NCBI GenBank assembly: GCA_012031335.1
Contig: JAAUTT010000015.1
Coordinates: 1-16,280, forward strand
Origin: Bacteroidales bacterium
GTDB lineage: Bacteria > Bacteroidota > Bacteroidia > Bacteroidales > JAAUTT01
Direction: 5' to 3'
Length of the DNA: 16,280 nucleotides
This document shows, one piece after another, positions 7,229 to 16,280 of this stretch. The notes beneath the pieces are model-generated. The model saw only the letters and a list, made by a program, of their open reading frames with translations. It was not told the DNA's origin and did not search any database. Position numbers and translations under genes: made by a program. Within the stretch, counting starts at the first letter, position 1. Each line of letters opens with the position of its first letter.

Positions 7229-8697
7229 TCCCTGCTTTTCAATCCATTCAAATCCGAATCGACCATGATTTTGCCTTTTCCTGCGGCGGCTTTTGCTGAG
7301 AAGCCGGCTTTTACCTGTGTGTTCGACGAGGTCTTCAGTATAATTTCTTTATTGTCTACATTGTTTGTTACAAGATCCATGGATTTGTCGCAGTTAAATA
7401 CACATCCATAAATATTGATCCGCGTTGGCAGATAATCATTCATAGCTTTATTACCATGAAAATTAATGCGATTGTTCTTTAAGCTTGAATTGGTGATGGT
7501 TATCACATCTACCGGTGTTCCAACGGATATAAGTTCTGTAGACTGTTCGTATTTTACCCGTATATTATCAAACAACAATTGTTCCTGCATGGGGACTTGC
7601 GCACCCGGGTAATACGACCTGCTGTACCTGTCGTTATCGAAATGGATGGAGAAGCCTGTGCGTGGTTTTTCAAGGTAAATATCCCTGAAGACGATATTGC
7701 GGACTCCTGCTGTATAGGTAACATCTTCCTGTACCATGCCCCATTTAATTCCGTCGATTACCTGACTCCCTTTTTCATGGACCGGTTGGGTATTCGATGT
7801 ATATACTGTGCCATCGGGCTTGGCTTGTACCCTGTAAATGCGACCGTTGGATACTACTGCATCCGATTGCTGTACCTGCATGCCTGGCTTCCAGTCTATC
7901 CATCCTCCTGCCAATATCCGGCAGAAATATCCTGTTGTTTTAGGTGCTGCCAGGTCGTGACAATTTTCAATAACGCCATCTTCAATCCACCCAAGTTCGG
8001 GATTAGATGTGGCATAATCGTGAGCATTGAGGGCTATAGCATCGTCGTAGGTTTGGAAAACACCGTTGCTGATACGGAATCTTTTGCCTCTTCCAAGGTG
8101 AACACCATCTTTATCTCCTTTAATTATCACATCGTTGATGAGTAAATCCTCGAAGGTACAGACATGGATGCCAAACTGGGCTTTAGCCAGGTCAGGACAA
8201 CGAAAGCGTTCTATCTTCAGGTCTTTCACATAGAAGAAGGCTATTTGTCCCCGCAAACCAAAAACCTCATCCATGGCTTTGTCAACGCCATTTACAAAGA
8301 GGTTAAGACCTTCGATTACAATATTTTCGTCGTAGGTTTTGGTGAGTGCGCCTTTGTTCAGAAAAACATGGGTAAAAGCTCCTTTTTCATCTGTCTTTCG
8401 TAAAAATACACCATTACCGAATTTCAGGGTAGTGTTGCTTCCCAGATAAACCGTACCGGCCATGTTGTATGTTCCCGGGGTGCTCACTATAATAGTACCG
8501 CCATTTTCAACAGCCTTCTGCATCGCCCTGGTGTTTTCGCTGCCACTTGCCAGAGGGCTGAACCCAAATCCGGCTGCATTCCGGAATCCGGAGTTTTGCA
8601 ATTCAATGGTTTGAGGGAAGGGAGCATTTACCTGTGCAGTGGATAATTCGCTGCCGGTGTTTGCGATGATTATTAATGCTATAAGAATTTTTTTCAT
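7225..8697 (-). CDS. Secreted right-handed beta-helix protein (pectate-lyase/GH28-like), last PUL gene
   Basis: This 490-residue protein has an N-terminal signal peptide (MKKILIALIIIANTGSELST) and repeated beta-helix turns such as NIVIEGLNLFVNG, DLLINDVIIKGDKDGVHLG and NIVFRDIYLEKP. The pair DKDGVHLG (about 195-202) and YDDAIALN (217-224, Asp218-Asp219) recalls the NTD and DD active-site motifs of GH28 polygalacturonases. The other GH28 motifs, GHG and RIK, are not seen. A glycan-cleaving role, on a uronic-acid or other acidic polysaccharide, is therefore plausible but unproven. Residues about 270-325 form an extra non-helix module (see findings). The gene follows the propeller gene by 50 bases, is intact, and ends in a TTAA shared with the sigma gene's stop. 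Confidence 0.75.
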   Translation of the reverse strand: MKKILIALIIIANTGSELSTAQVNAPFPQTIELQNSGFRNAAGFGFSPLASGSENTRAMQKAVENGGTIIVSTPGTYNMAGTVYLGSNTTLKFGNGVFLRKTDEKGAFTHVFLNKGALTKTYDENIVIEGLNLFVNGVDKAMDEVFGLRGQIAFFYVKDLKIERFRCPDLAKAQFGIHVCTFEDLLINDVIIKGDKDGVHLGRGKRFRISNGVFQTYDDAIALNAHDYATSNPELGWIEDGVIENCHDLAAPKTTGYFCRILAGGWIDWKPGMQVQQSDAVVSNGRIYRVQAKPDGTVYTSNTQPVHEKGSQVIDGIKWGMVQEDVTYTAGVRNIVFRDIYLEKPRTGFSIHFDNDRYSRSYYPGAQVPMQEQLLFDNIRVKYEQSTELISVGTPVDVITITNSSLKNNRINFHGNKAMNDYLPTRINIYGCVFNCDKSMDLVTNNVDNKEIILKTSSNTQVKAGFSAKAAAGKGKIMVDSDLNGLKSRD

Positions 8698-8747
8698 TTA
8701 CCTGATCTTAACTAAATTTAACCTAACATTTAATTACCGGCTTTGTT

Positions 8748-10040
8748 TCAGTGCCGCTTACTGTCGTTTCTCCACAGACTTATATGCCATTTACGGCTGC
8801 CATCTTCCCCCATATCGGCATTCCACACTTTGGTTACCAAATCGGTATCGCCGTCATTGTCCATGTCGCACAGGATGGTATCGTGCCAGCCTGGATTGCC
8901 GGTGTGGATAATAACATTTTCGAACTTCGGGTAGTTGGCTGTTCCGGTGTTTACCCAAACAAAGCCCCTTTCGGCCAAACCCAGAGGTTTCATTCCCTGA
9001 TCGTCGTCTTCCTGTTCTCCCGAAAAGATATCCATAAGTCCATCGCCATTAAAATCGGCTATGCCCAATGAGTGGAGCGAGCCTGATGGTCCTTCCGGAA
9101 AGGGGAGGGGAGTGAGCATGAAATTACTGCCCTGATTGATATTGAAGATAATGTATGCCTTTGAATTTTCTCCGTCGCAATCGGTATAAACAATATCGTT
9201 ATTGCCATCGTTGTTAAAGTCGTATATAACGCTACGGATGGATGTTCCGTAAAGTGTATGAGGAATTCCAACCGGCACACCATATTGTTTCCAGCGATGC
9301 AGCAGCCATGATTCTCCTTCTTTTTTACCGGGATTTTCATACCAGCCCGAAGGCATTACAAGGTCGTTGTAGCCATCGTTATTAAGATCGCCAATTCCAC
9401 CCGGTGCAAAACCTCCATGAATGCCGTTGTTCCAGAAGGGCATTTCGCGCTGGTTAGCCAGGGTGTCGATATCATAAAATTTCCAATGGTAGGGATCTTT
9501 CAGGTTATAAACCCGGATAATTCCCTGTTTATTATTATAATTCTGACAGTAGGCAATTATTTCTGCCTTTCCGTCGGAAGTGATGTCGGCTGATACAATA
9601 TCATGATTTCCGATTCGGACATGGCCCCATTGTATATATGCTTTCTCCAGATAGAATCAGGTTTTTCCTTAAGCTTCCCGGGATTTTCGAGCCAATAGGT
9701 TCCCATCACTATGTCGGGATGGCCATCGGCATTTAACATCCAGGGTTGTAGCTCCTAATTGCCTGTGTATTTCGGTGGCAATTACAAACCGTTGCCAGGT
9801 ACCCCCACCCTGATTACGGTACCAGAAAACTTCGCCCGATTTGTCGCTTTGAATACTAATGTCCATAGCTCCATCCGAATCGAAATCATTAGCTGTAAAA
9901 CCTCCAATTCCGTTGGTGGCAGGTTCAAAAGGAAAATCGATATACGCATGGGTAAATATTATTCCGGACGATTGCCCTGAAGCCTCCACGTAACATATGA
10001 AAAAAGGGAGTATGAGCCAGAAAAATATTAGGAATCTCAT
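8748..10040 (-). CDS. Secreted FG-GAP/VCBS seven-repeat beta-propeller protein (two frameshifts)
   Basis: A signal peptide (MRFLIFFWLILPFFICYVEA) is followed by seven calcium-binding-type repeats: DFDSDGAMDI, DVNADGHPDI, DITSDGKAEI, DLNNDGYNDL, DFNNDGNNDI, DFNGDGLMDI and DMDNDGDTDL. FWYRNQGG, YWLENPG and GWYENPG recur between them. Seven such repeats fit a seven-bladed propeller. Related proteins in PULs bind or cleave glycans, but the activity here is unknown. The frame breaks twice. An extra T at 9732-9734 breaks LDVNADGHPD. A missing base within about 9622-9645 breaks the join HIYNWGHVRIGNHD. Correcting both gives about 430 residues in one frame set from the ATG at 10040 to the stop at 8748. 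It lies 40 bases after the fucosidase and 50 before the beta-helix gene. Confidence 0.78.
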
Positions 10041-10080
10041 TTGATTGTAAATTTATTTATCCGCAAATTATTCCGGAATT

Positions 10081-11481
10081 TTATTCTGCATAAATTATTT
10101 TGACGACGGTGTCAAAATTTTCTTTGTGGTTTTCTGCTGCACTGATGGTTAACCCTGCTTGCTTACTCCAGGTAAACGAAGCATTCTGCCCGGTGCTAAG
10201 CATAATAACCTGCAATGGTTTACGATTTATTTTAACAATTGCGGGTCCGGCATGATCCTTTAATATATGTGCATAATAGCAATGCCCTTTTTTAGTGAGC
10301 GGAACGTTCGAAATCTCGGGCCAGTTAATCACACCTTCTGTTCCGGTAACCGATTCACTGTTCTTATCCATCCATGCAGCAAGTTTTTGACATTCGGCGT
10401 AAAAACCCGGACGCATGGTTCCATCGGGTGCCGGACCAATATTGAGAAGGTAATTTCCACCATAGGAACGGGCGTAAGCAAGCACCCGGATAATTTCGTT
10501 GAGGTCAGTAAAAGTATAGGTGGGCGAATATCCCCAATGTCCGCTCCACGAGTTGCAGAATTCCCACCAATCGCCTGGTTTCAGGTCTTTGGGCTTTTTT
10601 TCGGGATGTTTAGCCCATTCAACTTCTTCTGTAATATAGTCCCCAAATGCTTGGTTCTCATCATTTGTGTTCCATCGGGGATTAATTACCATTCCTGGCT
10701 GAATAGTTCTGAGCCAGGTATGCATTTTCCCGTGGTATGTATTTACTTCCGGCCAGTCGATACCATCGAACCACAAAAGATCTGTTTTTCCGTATCGGGT
10801 CAAAAGCTCGCTTAGCTGACCGATGGTAGTATTGAAAAAACTGTCGAATTTCTGCTGTTTTATGCTATCGGGAAAGCCTTTATTACTTGCTTTCCTGGTA
10901 TAGTCGTAATCGGGATATGGTAACTGATAATCGGGATTACTCCAGTCGCGTGGCGAAAAATAAAATCCAACTTTCATCCCGTATTTTCGGCATGCTTCAA
11001 CATAAGGTTTTAATAAATCGCGGTTATCCATAAATTTCGCCGTATTCAGGTTTCCGTATTCCGATGGCCATAGGCAGTAACCATCGTGATGTTTGGTAGT
11101 TAATACCACATAGGTAAAACCGGCTTGCTTGGCGGCGAGTATCCATTTTTCAGGATCGTAGGCCGAAGGATTGAATTCGCCTGCCAGCCTGTAATACTCT
11201 TTTACACCAACAGCATAGCAGGGACCCGCCCACGGGCAGTTTTAATCATGGTCCATGAAGGGTCAAGCGCTCCTACACTATGTATGCCCCAATGGATAAA
11301 CAAGCCCATACCTGCCTGGGGAAACCACTGTGCATCCTTATGTTCGGTATGCCTGAAAGGTGCGCCTTCAATGGTTTTAATAAGCTCAAAAGCTTCTTTT
11401 TGCTGTGTATTTTTTGGTTTGGCTAAAAGCCGGTAAGGATAATATAGACAGGGAAAGTAATATGATTAGAAGTGTTTTCAT
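10081..11481 (-). CDS. GH29 alpha-L-fucosidase (two frameshifts)
   Basis: This enzyme would remove terminal alpha-L-fucose from glycans, in the periplasm or at the cell surface. A signal peptide (MKTLLIILLSLSILSLPAFS) leads to the GH29 blocks: MGLFIHWGIHSVGALDPSW, LTTKHHDGYCLW, GMKVGFYFSPRDW, LLWFDGIDWPE and YLLNIGPAPDGTMRP. The Asp of WFDG, about residue 239, is the family's catalytic nucleophile. The acid/base residue cannot be fixed by eye. The frame breaks twice. One extra T in the T6 at 11410-11415 lies just after the signal peptide. One missing T in the T4 at 11240-11243, when restored, gives IKNCPWAGPCYAVGVKEYY as in other GH29 proteins. Without correction the only long ORF starts at 11109 and lacks 124 residues. 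Corrected length is about 466 residues, normal for GH29. The subfamily and linkage are not called. Confidence 0.9.
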
Positions 11482-11521
11482 TTACTGTATTATTTAATCC
11501 TACAAGTTACATTATTAAAAA

Positions 11522-11551
11522 TAAGTGGTATCAAGATTCCGATACCACTTA
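11522..11551 (-). terminator. Terminator or attenuator hairpin between SusD and the fucosidase
   Basis: A perfect 11-bp stem, TAAGTGGTATC (11522-11532) and GATACCACTTA (11541-11551), encloses an 8-base loop. On the - strand it is followed at once by TTTTTAATAA. It starts 28 bases after the SusD stop and ends 40 before the fucosidase ATG. Partial termination here would lower expression of the enzyme genes relative to SusC/SusD, a known arrangement in PULs. No separate promoter for the fucosidase was found in the gap. Confidence 0.6.
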
Positions 11552-11578
11552 CTATACAAACAACTATGAAAACTTAAT

Positions 11579-13249
11579 CTACCAACCTTCGTTCTGAACA
11601 AGATTCTTCTGTTTTATTATTTCCCCGTTGGGTATGGGATAAAAATTCATTTTATTGCTAAAGGTGCGTTTTTCAACCACATAAGGTGTATATACAAAGG
11701 TGCCATCGGGGTTTTTTGTGATATCCATTCCTTTCAGATCTTCACCAAGGGTGCTTTCGGCTATTAACCAGCGGCGGACGTCCCAACTCCGGTGTTCCTC
11801 GAATGCCAGCTCGATACGGCGTTCATTTCTTATTCTTTCCCTTAACGTTTCGGCTGTTGCAAACTCAGCAGCCACCAGGTTGGGTATTCCGCCACGTTTT
11901 CTGATTACATCGGTTGCCTCAACTGCCGAGAGTCCATATCTATTATCAGCGGGTCCAAAAGCTTCATTCATGGCTTCTGCATAGTTGAGGTAAATTTCTC
12001 CCAGCCTGAAATAATACCAGGTATGTCTGCTGGTATTATTCTGCAACAGGTTGAGGTTATCGTCCACATATTTCTTAAGGTAATATCCTGTTTTAGATGC
12101 CTTGTCTTTACCTTTCCCGTCCAATCCGCCTGTCCATAATTCTATGGTACGACCCTTAAACATAGTATTGTTGAGTATTACGGTGTAACTTAAACGGGGA
12201 TCTCTGTTGTTATACGGATTTGCCGCATCGTAACCTGAGGTGGGGTCGGTAATGGGTTTGCCATTTTTCATGGTATAAGCATCCACAAGGTTTTGTGAAG
12301 GACATGTTGCTCCTCCGCCTGAACCATCGAAGCCTATGGGGAAGTTAGCCTTTTCATAACCATTATTATTGCCATCCCTGCGCTCAAAAATCATTTCGTT
12401 ACTATTATGTTTTCGGGTAAAAAGATTGCCATAATTCCCTTCCAGGGTATATGTACTCTTAAGAGAACCCGATGGTGCAATAAAGGCGCTGGCTATCCGG
12501 GCAGCACTATCGCAAAGTGCTGTATTGTAAACACCGCCGTTATGCAAGGGGCTTGCAGCATACAAATAGGTACGACACTTCAGTGCCATAGCTGCTCCCA
12601 GGGTTGCCCTTCCGGTGTTTCCCGAATCGTAAACCTTGGGAAGTACATTGATGGCGCTATCGCAGTTGGCCACAATAAATTTCACCACTTCTTCGGCTGT
12701 ATTACGGGGAAGGTTGAGGTTTTCGTCAACCGAAAGCAGATGATCCACAATTGGCACACCGCCATATCTTTTAAATAGCTCAAAGTAGGAGTAGGCTATG
12801 AGAAAACGTGCCTGTGCCCTAAACTGTTTAAGTTCGAGTGTATACCGGTTGTAGGTAACATCATCCACATACTGGTATTGCTTGAATTTAACGGTGTCGG
12901 TGCCATTCAGAAATACATAGGCGCTTCGTATCAATTGATACTGACGTCCCCATACATCGTCGGGATTGGAATAGGCGTCCCAACTGCCATTATTGAACCG
13001 TTGCACTGCAGAGTAATCCCAGGCATGTTCTGATTCATCACTTGCCGAAGCAAGCATGCCATTATCTATCCTGTTAAAGGTCGATGGCAGCAGGGTATAA
13101 GCGCTGGCCAGTACTTGCTTCATATAATTGTAGTCGGAATACACCAGTTCTTCCTTGATCAGGGAGTTGTTATCATATTCGAAGTATTCCGTACAAGCCG
13201 ACATTATCAAGCCGAATGCTATAGCAATGCTTAATATTCTTTTCTTCAT
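11579..13249 (-). CDS. SusD/RagB-family surface glycan-binding lipoprotein
   Basis: This 556-residue outer-membrane lipoprotein forms the lid over the SusC transporter and binds the glycan at the cell surface. A lipoprotein signal ends in LIMSAC, with lipidated Cys19. The SusD pattern follows: the early YNYMKQVLASAYTLLP helix (41-55), FRAQARFLIAYSYFELF then KRYGGVP (143-166), a late FRLGEIYLNYAEAMNEAFGP, the RIRNERRIELAFEEHRSWD block, and the C-terminus NLVQNEGW. The ATG start is fixed by the lipoprotein signal. The gene starts 19 bases after the corrected SusC stop and is the longest intact gene in the PUL. The ligand cannot be read from sequence, but the neighbouring fucosidase points to a fucosylated glycan. 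Confidence 0.95.
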   Translation of the reverse strand: MKKRILSIAIAFGLIMSACTEYFEYDNNSLIKEELVYSDYNYMKQVLASAYTLLPSTFNRIDNGMLASASDESEHAWDYSAVQRFNNGSWDAYSNPDDVWGRQYQLIRSAYVFLNGTDTVKFKQYQYVDDVTYNRYTLELKQFRAQARFLIAYSYFELFKRYGGVPIVDHLLSVDENLNLPRNTAEEVVKFIVANCDSAINVLPKVYDSGNTGRATLGAAMALKCRTYLYAASPLHNGGVYNTALCDSAARIASAFIAPSGSLKSTYTLEGNYGNLFTRKHNSNEMIFERRDGNNNGYEKANFPIGFDGSGGGATCPSQNLVDAYTMKNGKPITDPTSGYDAANPYNNRDPRLSYTVILNNTMFKGRTIELWTGGLDGKGKDKASKTGYYLKKYVDDNLNLLQNNTSRHTWYYFRLGEIYLNYAEAMNEAFGPADNRYGLSAVEATDVIRKRGGIPNLVAAEFATAETLRERIRNERRIELAFEEHRSWDVRRWLIAESTLGEDLKGMDITKNPDGTFVYTPYVVEKRTFSNKMNFYPIPNGEIIKQKNLVQNEGW

Positions 13250-13268
13250 GTTTTATCGTTTTTTATTT

Positions 13269-16074
13269 TCAAAATTGCAGTCTGATACCGGCACTGTAAG
13301 ACCTAAAGGAAGGGTATCCGGTAAGGTTTTCGGGGTCGAGGTTCTTAATCTTCGAGAATGTCAGAAGATTCATACCCTGGACAAAGACTTTAAACGAGGA
13401 TATCCGGAATGGCGCAAGCTTAGCCGAAGGAAAATCATAAGCCAGCTCAACACTTCTCAGTTTGATATAATCGCCCGAGCGCAGCCATAATGAGCTAAAC
13501 CTGTAATTATTGGAGTTGTCGAGGGTGGTGAGTCTTGGATATTCAGCATTGCCTGATTATCGGGAGTCCAGCGGTTCATAACGTATTCTGATATTTGAGC
13601 CTGCTTTCCGATTGGTCCCGAAAGAGAGTTTATCTGAATCTCTTTTCCTCCCATTCCCTGAAATAAGCCGTTGATAGAAATACTGCGATACTGAAAACCA
13701 AAGTTTATTCCGTAATATAGGGTTGGGGCAGAAGTACCTCCTATGGCAATTTCGTCGTTGGAGTCGATCAAACCGTCCAGATTCTGGTCCACATATTTAA
13801 CATCGCCGGGACGAACCTGGATAAAAGTATATGTTGGTGTTTGAGGATTGTCAATATCCTCCTGAGTAAGAAAACCATTGGCTTCCAATCCGAAGAACTG
13901 ACCAATCGGATGTCCCGCGCGGTATTGATAATCGTTTGGATAAGCAGGTTCAATCCTTTCCTCTATCCTTGAAGTGGTATAAATACCATTCACACCCAAT
14001 GAATAACCGAAGTTGCCATGTTGCCTGGTTAACTGAAGCATGGCTTCAAATCCCTGACGGGTGGCTATTCCGTTGTTTATATATCCTGAATTAATTCCAA
14101 GAATAGAAGGAAGTTCGTTGGTACGGGCATCTACAATATCGGTTCTTTTTCATGAAAATATCCAAGAGAAATATCGACGCTGTTCAACAGTCTTGCATCA
14201 ATACCAATATCTGTTTTATAAGCCTTTTCCCAGGTGATATTATAATTTGGGTAGTTGCTTTCTTTAATTGCGGTCAAATTTGAGTTACCACTTCCGTAAG
14301 GATAACTTCCCGCACCGGTATAATAAGAAATATAAAGATACCTGTCGTCGCCTGCACCAATATTATCATTACCCACTAGTCCGTAAGAGCCTCTTAGCTT
14401 TAACATATTAAGCCATGATACTGGTTTGAGGAAGCTTTCTTCCGATATAAGCCATGAAAGCGATGCTGCCGGAAAGAAACCGAATCTTTTTGTATCAGGA
14501 AAACGTTCCGTACCATTATATCCTGCTACAATTTCAGCGAAATAGCGGTTATTATAGCTATAAGCCATACGTCCCGATACTCCCTGAAGCAGATAAGGTG
14601 TATTGTTGTCTGCGCTCCAGTTTATTACAAACTTATCCTGGTGGTACAATACCTTGGCCGATAGTTCGTGCAAGCCGGAAATTCGGTTATAGTCGAGGTA
14701 AGCTTCAAAGTTGGTACGGTTATTATGATTGTTACCAGCCGAACGCGATAACGGAGTTACCTGACCAAATTTGGTGTATACGTAATTATTTTCCGCATCG
14801 GTAGTGAGGTCATAAACCGGAAATTGTCTCTTATAGGTTTCTGTAGCTCTCTGCCAGTTATCAAACGAAGCCACAGCGCCAACTTTTAATCCCCTGGCAA
14901 TAAAATCCAGCAAATGTTCGATGCGGAATGCCGATTGGAAATTACGGTCGTTGGAAGTGGAATAGCCTGTTGAGGTTACCTGTCCCAGCGGATTGTTTTT
15001 GTAGGCTGCATTGCCTCCGAAGGTTCCGTTAGGATTAAGCACAGGGAAAAGGTTGGGTGCATAGGCATAGATCCCTGAGAAGATATCATCTACCGGGGTG
15101 CCGGGACCGTTACGGTCTTCAATTCTTCCCCCGATATCGAGAGATGCTGTCAATCGTTTTGTGACATTAATATCGATGTTCGACCGGAAATTCAGTCGTT
15201 TAAACGACGATCCGGTGTTGTAACCATCATTCCAATCGGTATTTTTTAGCAAACCCTGATTTACAAGGTAGTTTACCATTACAAAATGACGTACCACCTG
15301 ATTTCCTCCCGTGAAATTAATGCCGGCTTCCATTACAGGAGCCCTGTTGCGCAATATTTCCTTAGCCCAGTTTACATTGGGATACAGGTATGGATCGGAA
15401 CCAGCACGATATTTTTCCAGGGCTTCGGCACTATAAAGAGGATCGCGGCCGTCATTCACAAGCGCTTCGTTATATAAACTGGCATAATCGTATGAGTTAA
15501 TGAACCGTGGTAGTTTTACCGGTTCCTGCATCCCATACTTCACGGTTACACCAATTCTCTCCGGACCGGGAATACCTCTTTTTGTAGTTACAAGTATTAC
15601 TCCATTTGCTCCCTTTATTCCATACATTGCTGTTGATGCAGCATCTTTAAGAACAGTGATGCTTTCTATTTCTCCTATTGAGAGCTGGTCGAGCGAACGT
15701 TGAAAGCCATCAACGATTATGAGGGGACTGTTACCCCCGGCATAGGATGTGTTACCCCGGATTACAAACGACGGATTGTCGTTTCCCGGTTCTCCGCCAT
15801 TCTGGCTTATAATGAGTCCCGCCAGTTTTCCAAATAATGCATTCCCCACATTGGTAACGGTGCTCCTTTCGAGTGAGGCCGAATTTACTGTGCTCACCGA
15901 TCCTCCTATGGCTACAGGTTTTTTCCTGCCGTAAGCTGTTTGGATGAATTCGCTGCTGTCGCGATTTGTCCTGGTTGTATCGTTTACCTGACCATGTAAG
16001 GTCATGAATGGCTGCGACAGGATTAAAGCAGTAACAGTAAATAAAAATTGTATCTTACAGGATAAGAATTTCAT
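13269..16074 (-). CDS. SusC/RagA-family TonB-dependent outer-membrane transporter (two frameshifts)
   Basis: This outer-membrane importer takes up glycan fragments with SusD and is driven by TonB. A signal peptide (residues 1-29) is followed by a short linker and the plug: FGKLAGLIISQNGGEPG, NPSFVIRGNTSYAGG, SPLIIVDGFQ and LKDAASTAMYGIKGANG. The rest is a long beta-barrel ending in AGIRLQF with the usual C-terminal Phe, then TGA at 13271-13269. The common N-terminal carboxypeptidase-regulatory-like domain is absent. The frame breaks twice. One base is missing in the T5 at 14146-14150 (corrected: YFHEKRTDIVDARTNELPS). Another is missing near 13549-13550 (corrected: DNQANAEYPRLTTLDNSNNY). The last part, 13269 to about 13550, therefore looks non-coding if read naively. 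Corrected length is about 935 residues. SusD follows at once. Confidence 0.93.
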
Positions 16075-16105
16075 TTTTCTATGATTATGTAAGTGATTTA
16101 TTAAT

Positions 16106-16280
16106 TTACCAACCTGGATTCTGCACCAGTGACTGAGACCGTATTATCTCGGAATAAGGAATCGGCCATAAGTACCAGAATTCGCTCCAGAAACGATCTT
16201 CGATTTTTTCCCTTGTATAGGTAAAGGTACCATCCGGTAATTTCCTGATGTCCATCCCATAAACCGGTTGTCCTAATATA
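16106..16280 (-). CDS. SusD-family lipoprotein, C-terminal end only (partial)
   Basis: The last 57 residues of a second SusD-like protein run in from the right edge. The end reads YLWPIPYSEIIRSQ, then SLVQNPGW and the stop at 16108-16106, very like FYPIPNGEIIKQ and NLVQNEGW of the SusD at 11579. An upstream DIRKLPDGTFTYTREK also parallels DITKNPDGTFVYTPY there. It ends 31 bases before the SusC ATG, in the same direction, so the PUL probably has a second SusC/SusD pair upstream. The N-terminus lies outside the window. Confidence 0.88.
   Translation of the reverse strand, partial: ILGQPVYGMDIRKLPDGTFTYTREKIEDRFWSEFWYLWPIPYSEIIRSQSLVQNPGW

Noticed and set aside
7579..8145. Long + strand open frame (188 residues) opposite the beta-helix gene
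   Set aside because: It lies fully inside a well-supported - strand gene, has low-complexity Cys/Ile-rich content, and shows no domain or signal. It is a shadow frame.
7225..8697. Firm assignment of the beta-helix protein to GH28 polygalacturonase
   Set aside because: Only two of the four GH28 motifs have a partial match; GHG and RIK are not found.
10267..10815. Long + strand open frame (182 residues) opposite the fucosidase
   Set aside because: It is antisense to conserved GH29 motifs and has no recognisable domain.
12407..12778. + strand open frame opposite SusD
   Set aside because: The SusD reading is strongly supported end to end; this frame has no family pattern.
1..16280. Insertion sequence, prophage, CRISPR array, tRNA or defence system
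   Set aside because: I looked for transposase or integrase motifs, regular repeat-spacer patterns and tRNA-like folds and saw none that could be supported.

Overview
The window looks like a chromosomal stretch of a Bacteroidota (Bacteroidetes) bacterium. The reasons are a SusC/SusD polysaccharide-utilization locus (PUL), a Bacteroidetes-type promoter of the form TTTG-N20-TAnnTTTG at 3652-3683, the absence of clear Shine-Dalgarno sites, and SusD C-termini ending in QN(P/E)GW. The order or genus cannot be fixed from the sequence alone.

Left half (1-7228), all on the + strand and general cellular in content. A terminator hairpin closes an unseen gene at the left edge. A tightly packed trio follows: a DinB-like metalloprotein, an NRDE/TANGO2 protein and a protein of probable permuted papain (NlpC/P60-like) fold. 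Next come a secreted coiled-coil protein of unknown function, a ClC chloride channel/antiporter with a CBS pair and its own promoter and terminator, and a two-gene YCII/DGPF plus ECF42-type sigma factor module.

Right half (7225-16280), all on the - strand. This is one PUL, read right to left: end of a SusD (16280-16106), SusC (16074-13269), SusD lipoprotein (13249-11579), terminator-like hairpin, GH29 alpha-L-fucosidase (11481-10081), secreted seven-repeat FG-GAP/VCBS propeller (10040-8748), and a secreted right-handed beta-helix protein distantly like GH28/pectate lyases (8697-7225). The SusC/SusD pair would bind and import glycan fragments, and the fucosidase would remove terminal fucose. 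The propeller and beta-helix proteins probably bind or cleave the same fucosylated, possibly acidic, glycan. The two halves meet tail to tail and share a TTAA that carries both stop codons.

A key caution: at least ten single-base reading-frame breaks cut otherwise well-conserved genes (coiled-coil protein, ClC, sigma factor, propeller, fucosidase, SusC), mostly in short A/T homopolymers. No in-frame nonsense mutations accompany them. Uncorrected indel errors in the assembly are more likely than real gene decay, so I annotate each broken gene as one full-length CDS and give the place of each break. I see no tRNA, rRNA, CRISPR array, insertion sequence or phage gene. The most original signals are the small extra module inside the beta-helix protein, the DinB/NRDE/papain-like trio, and the structured intergenic regions.
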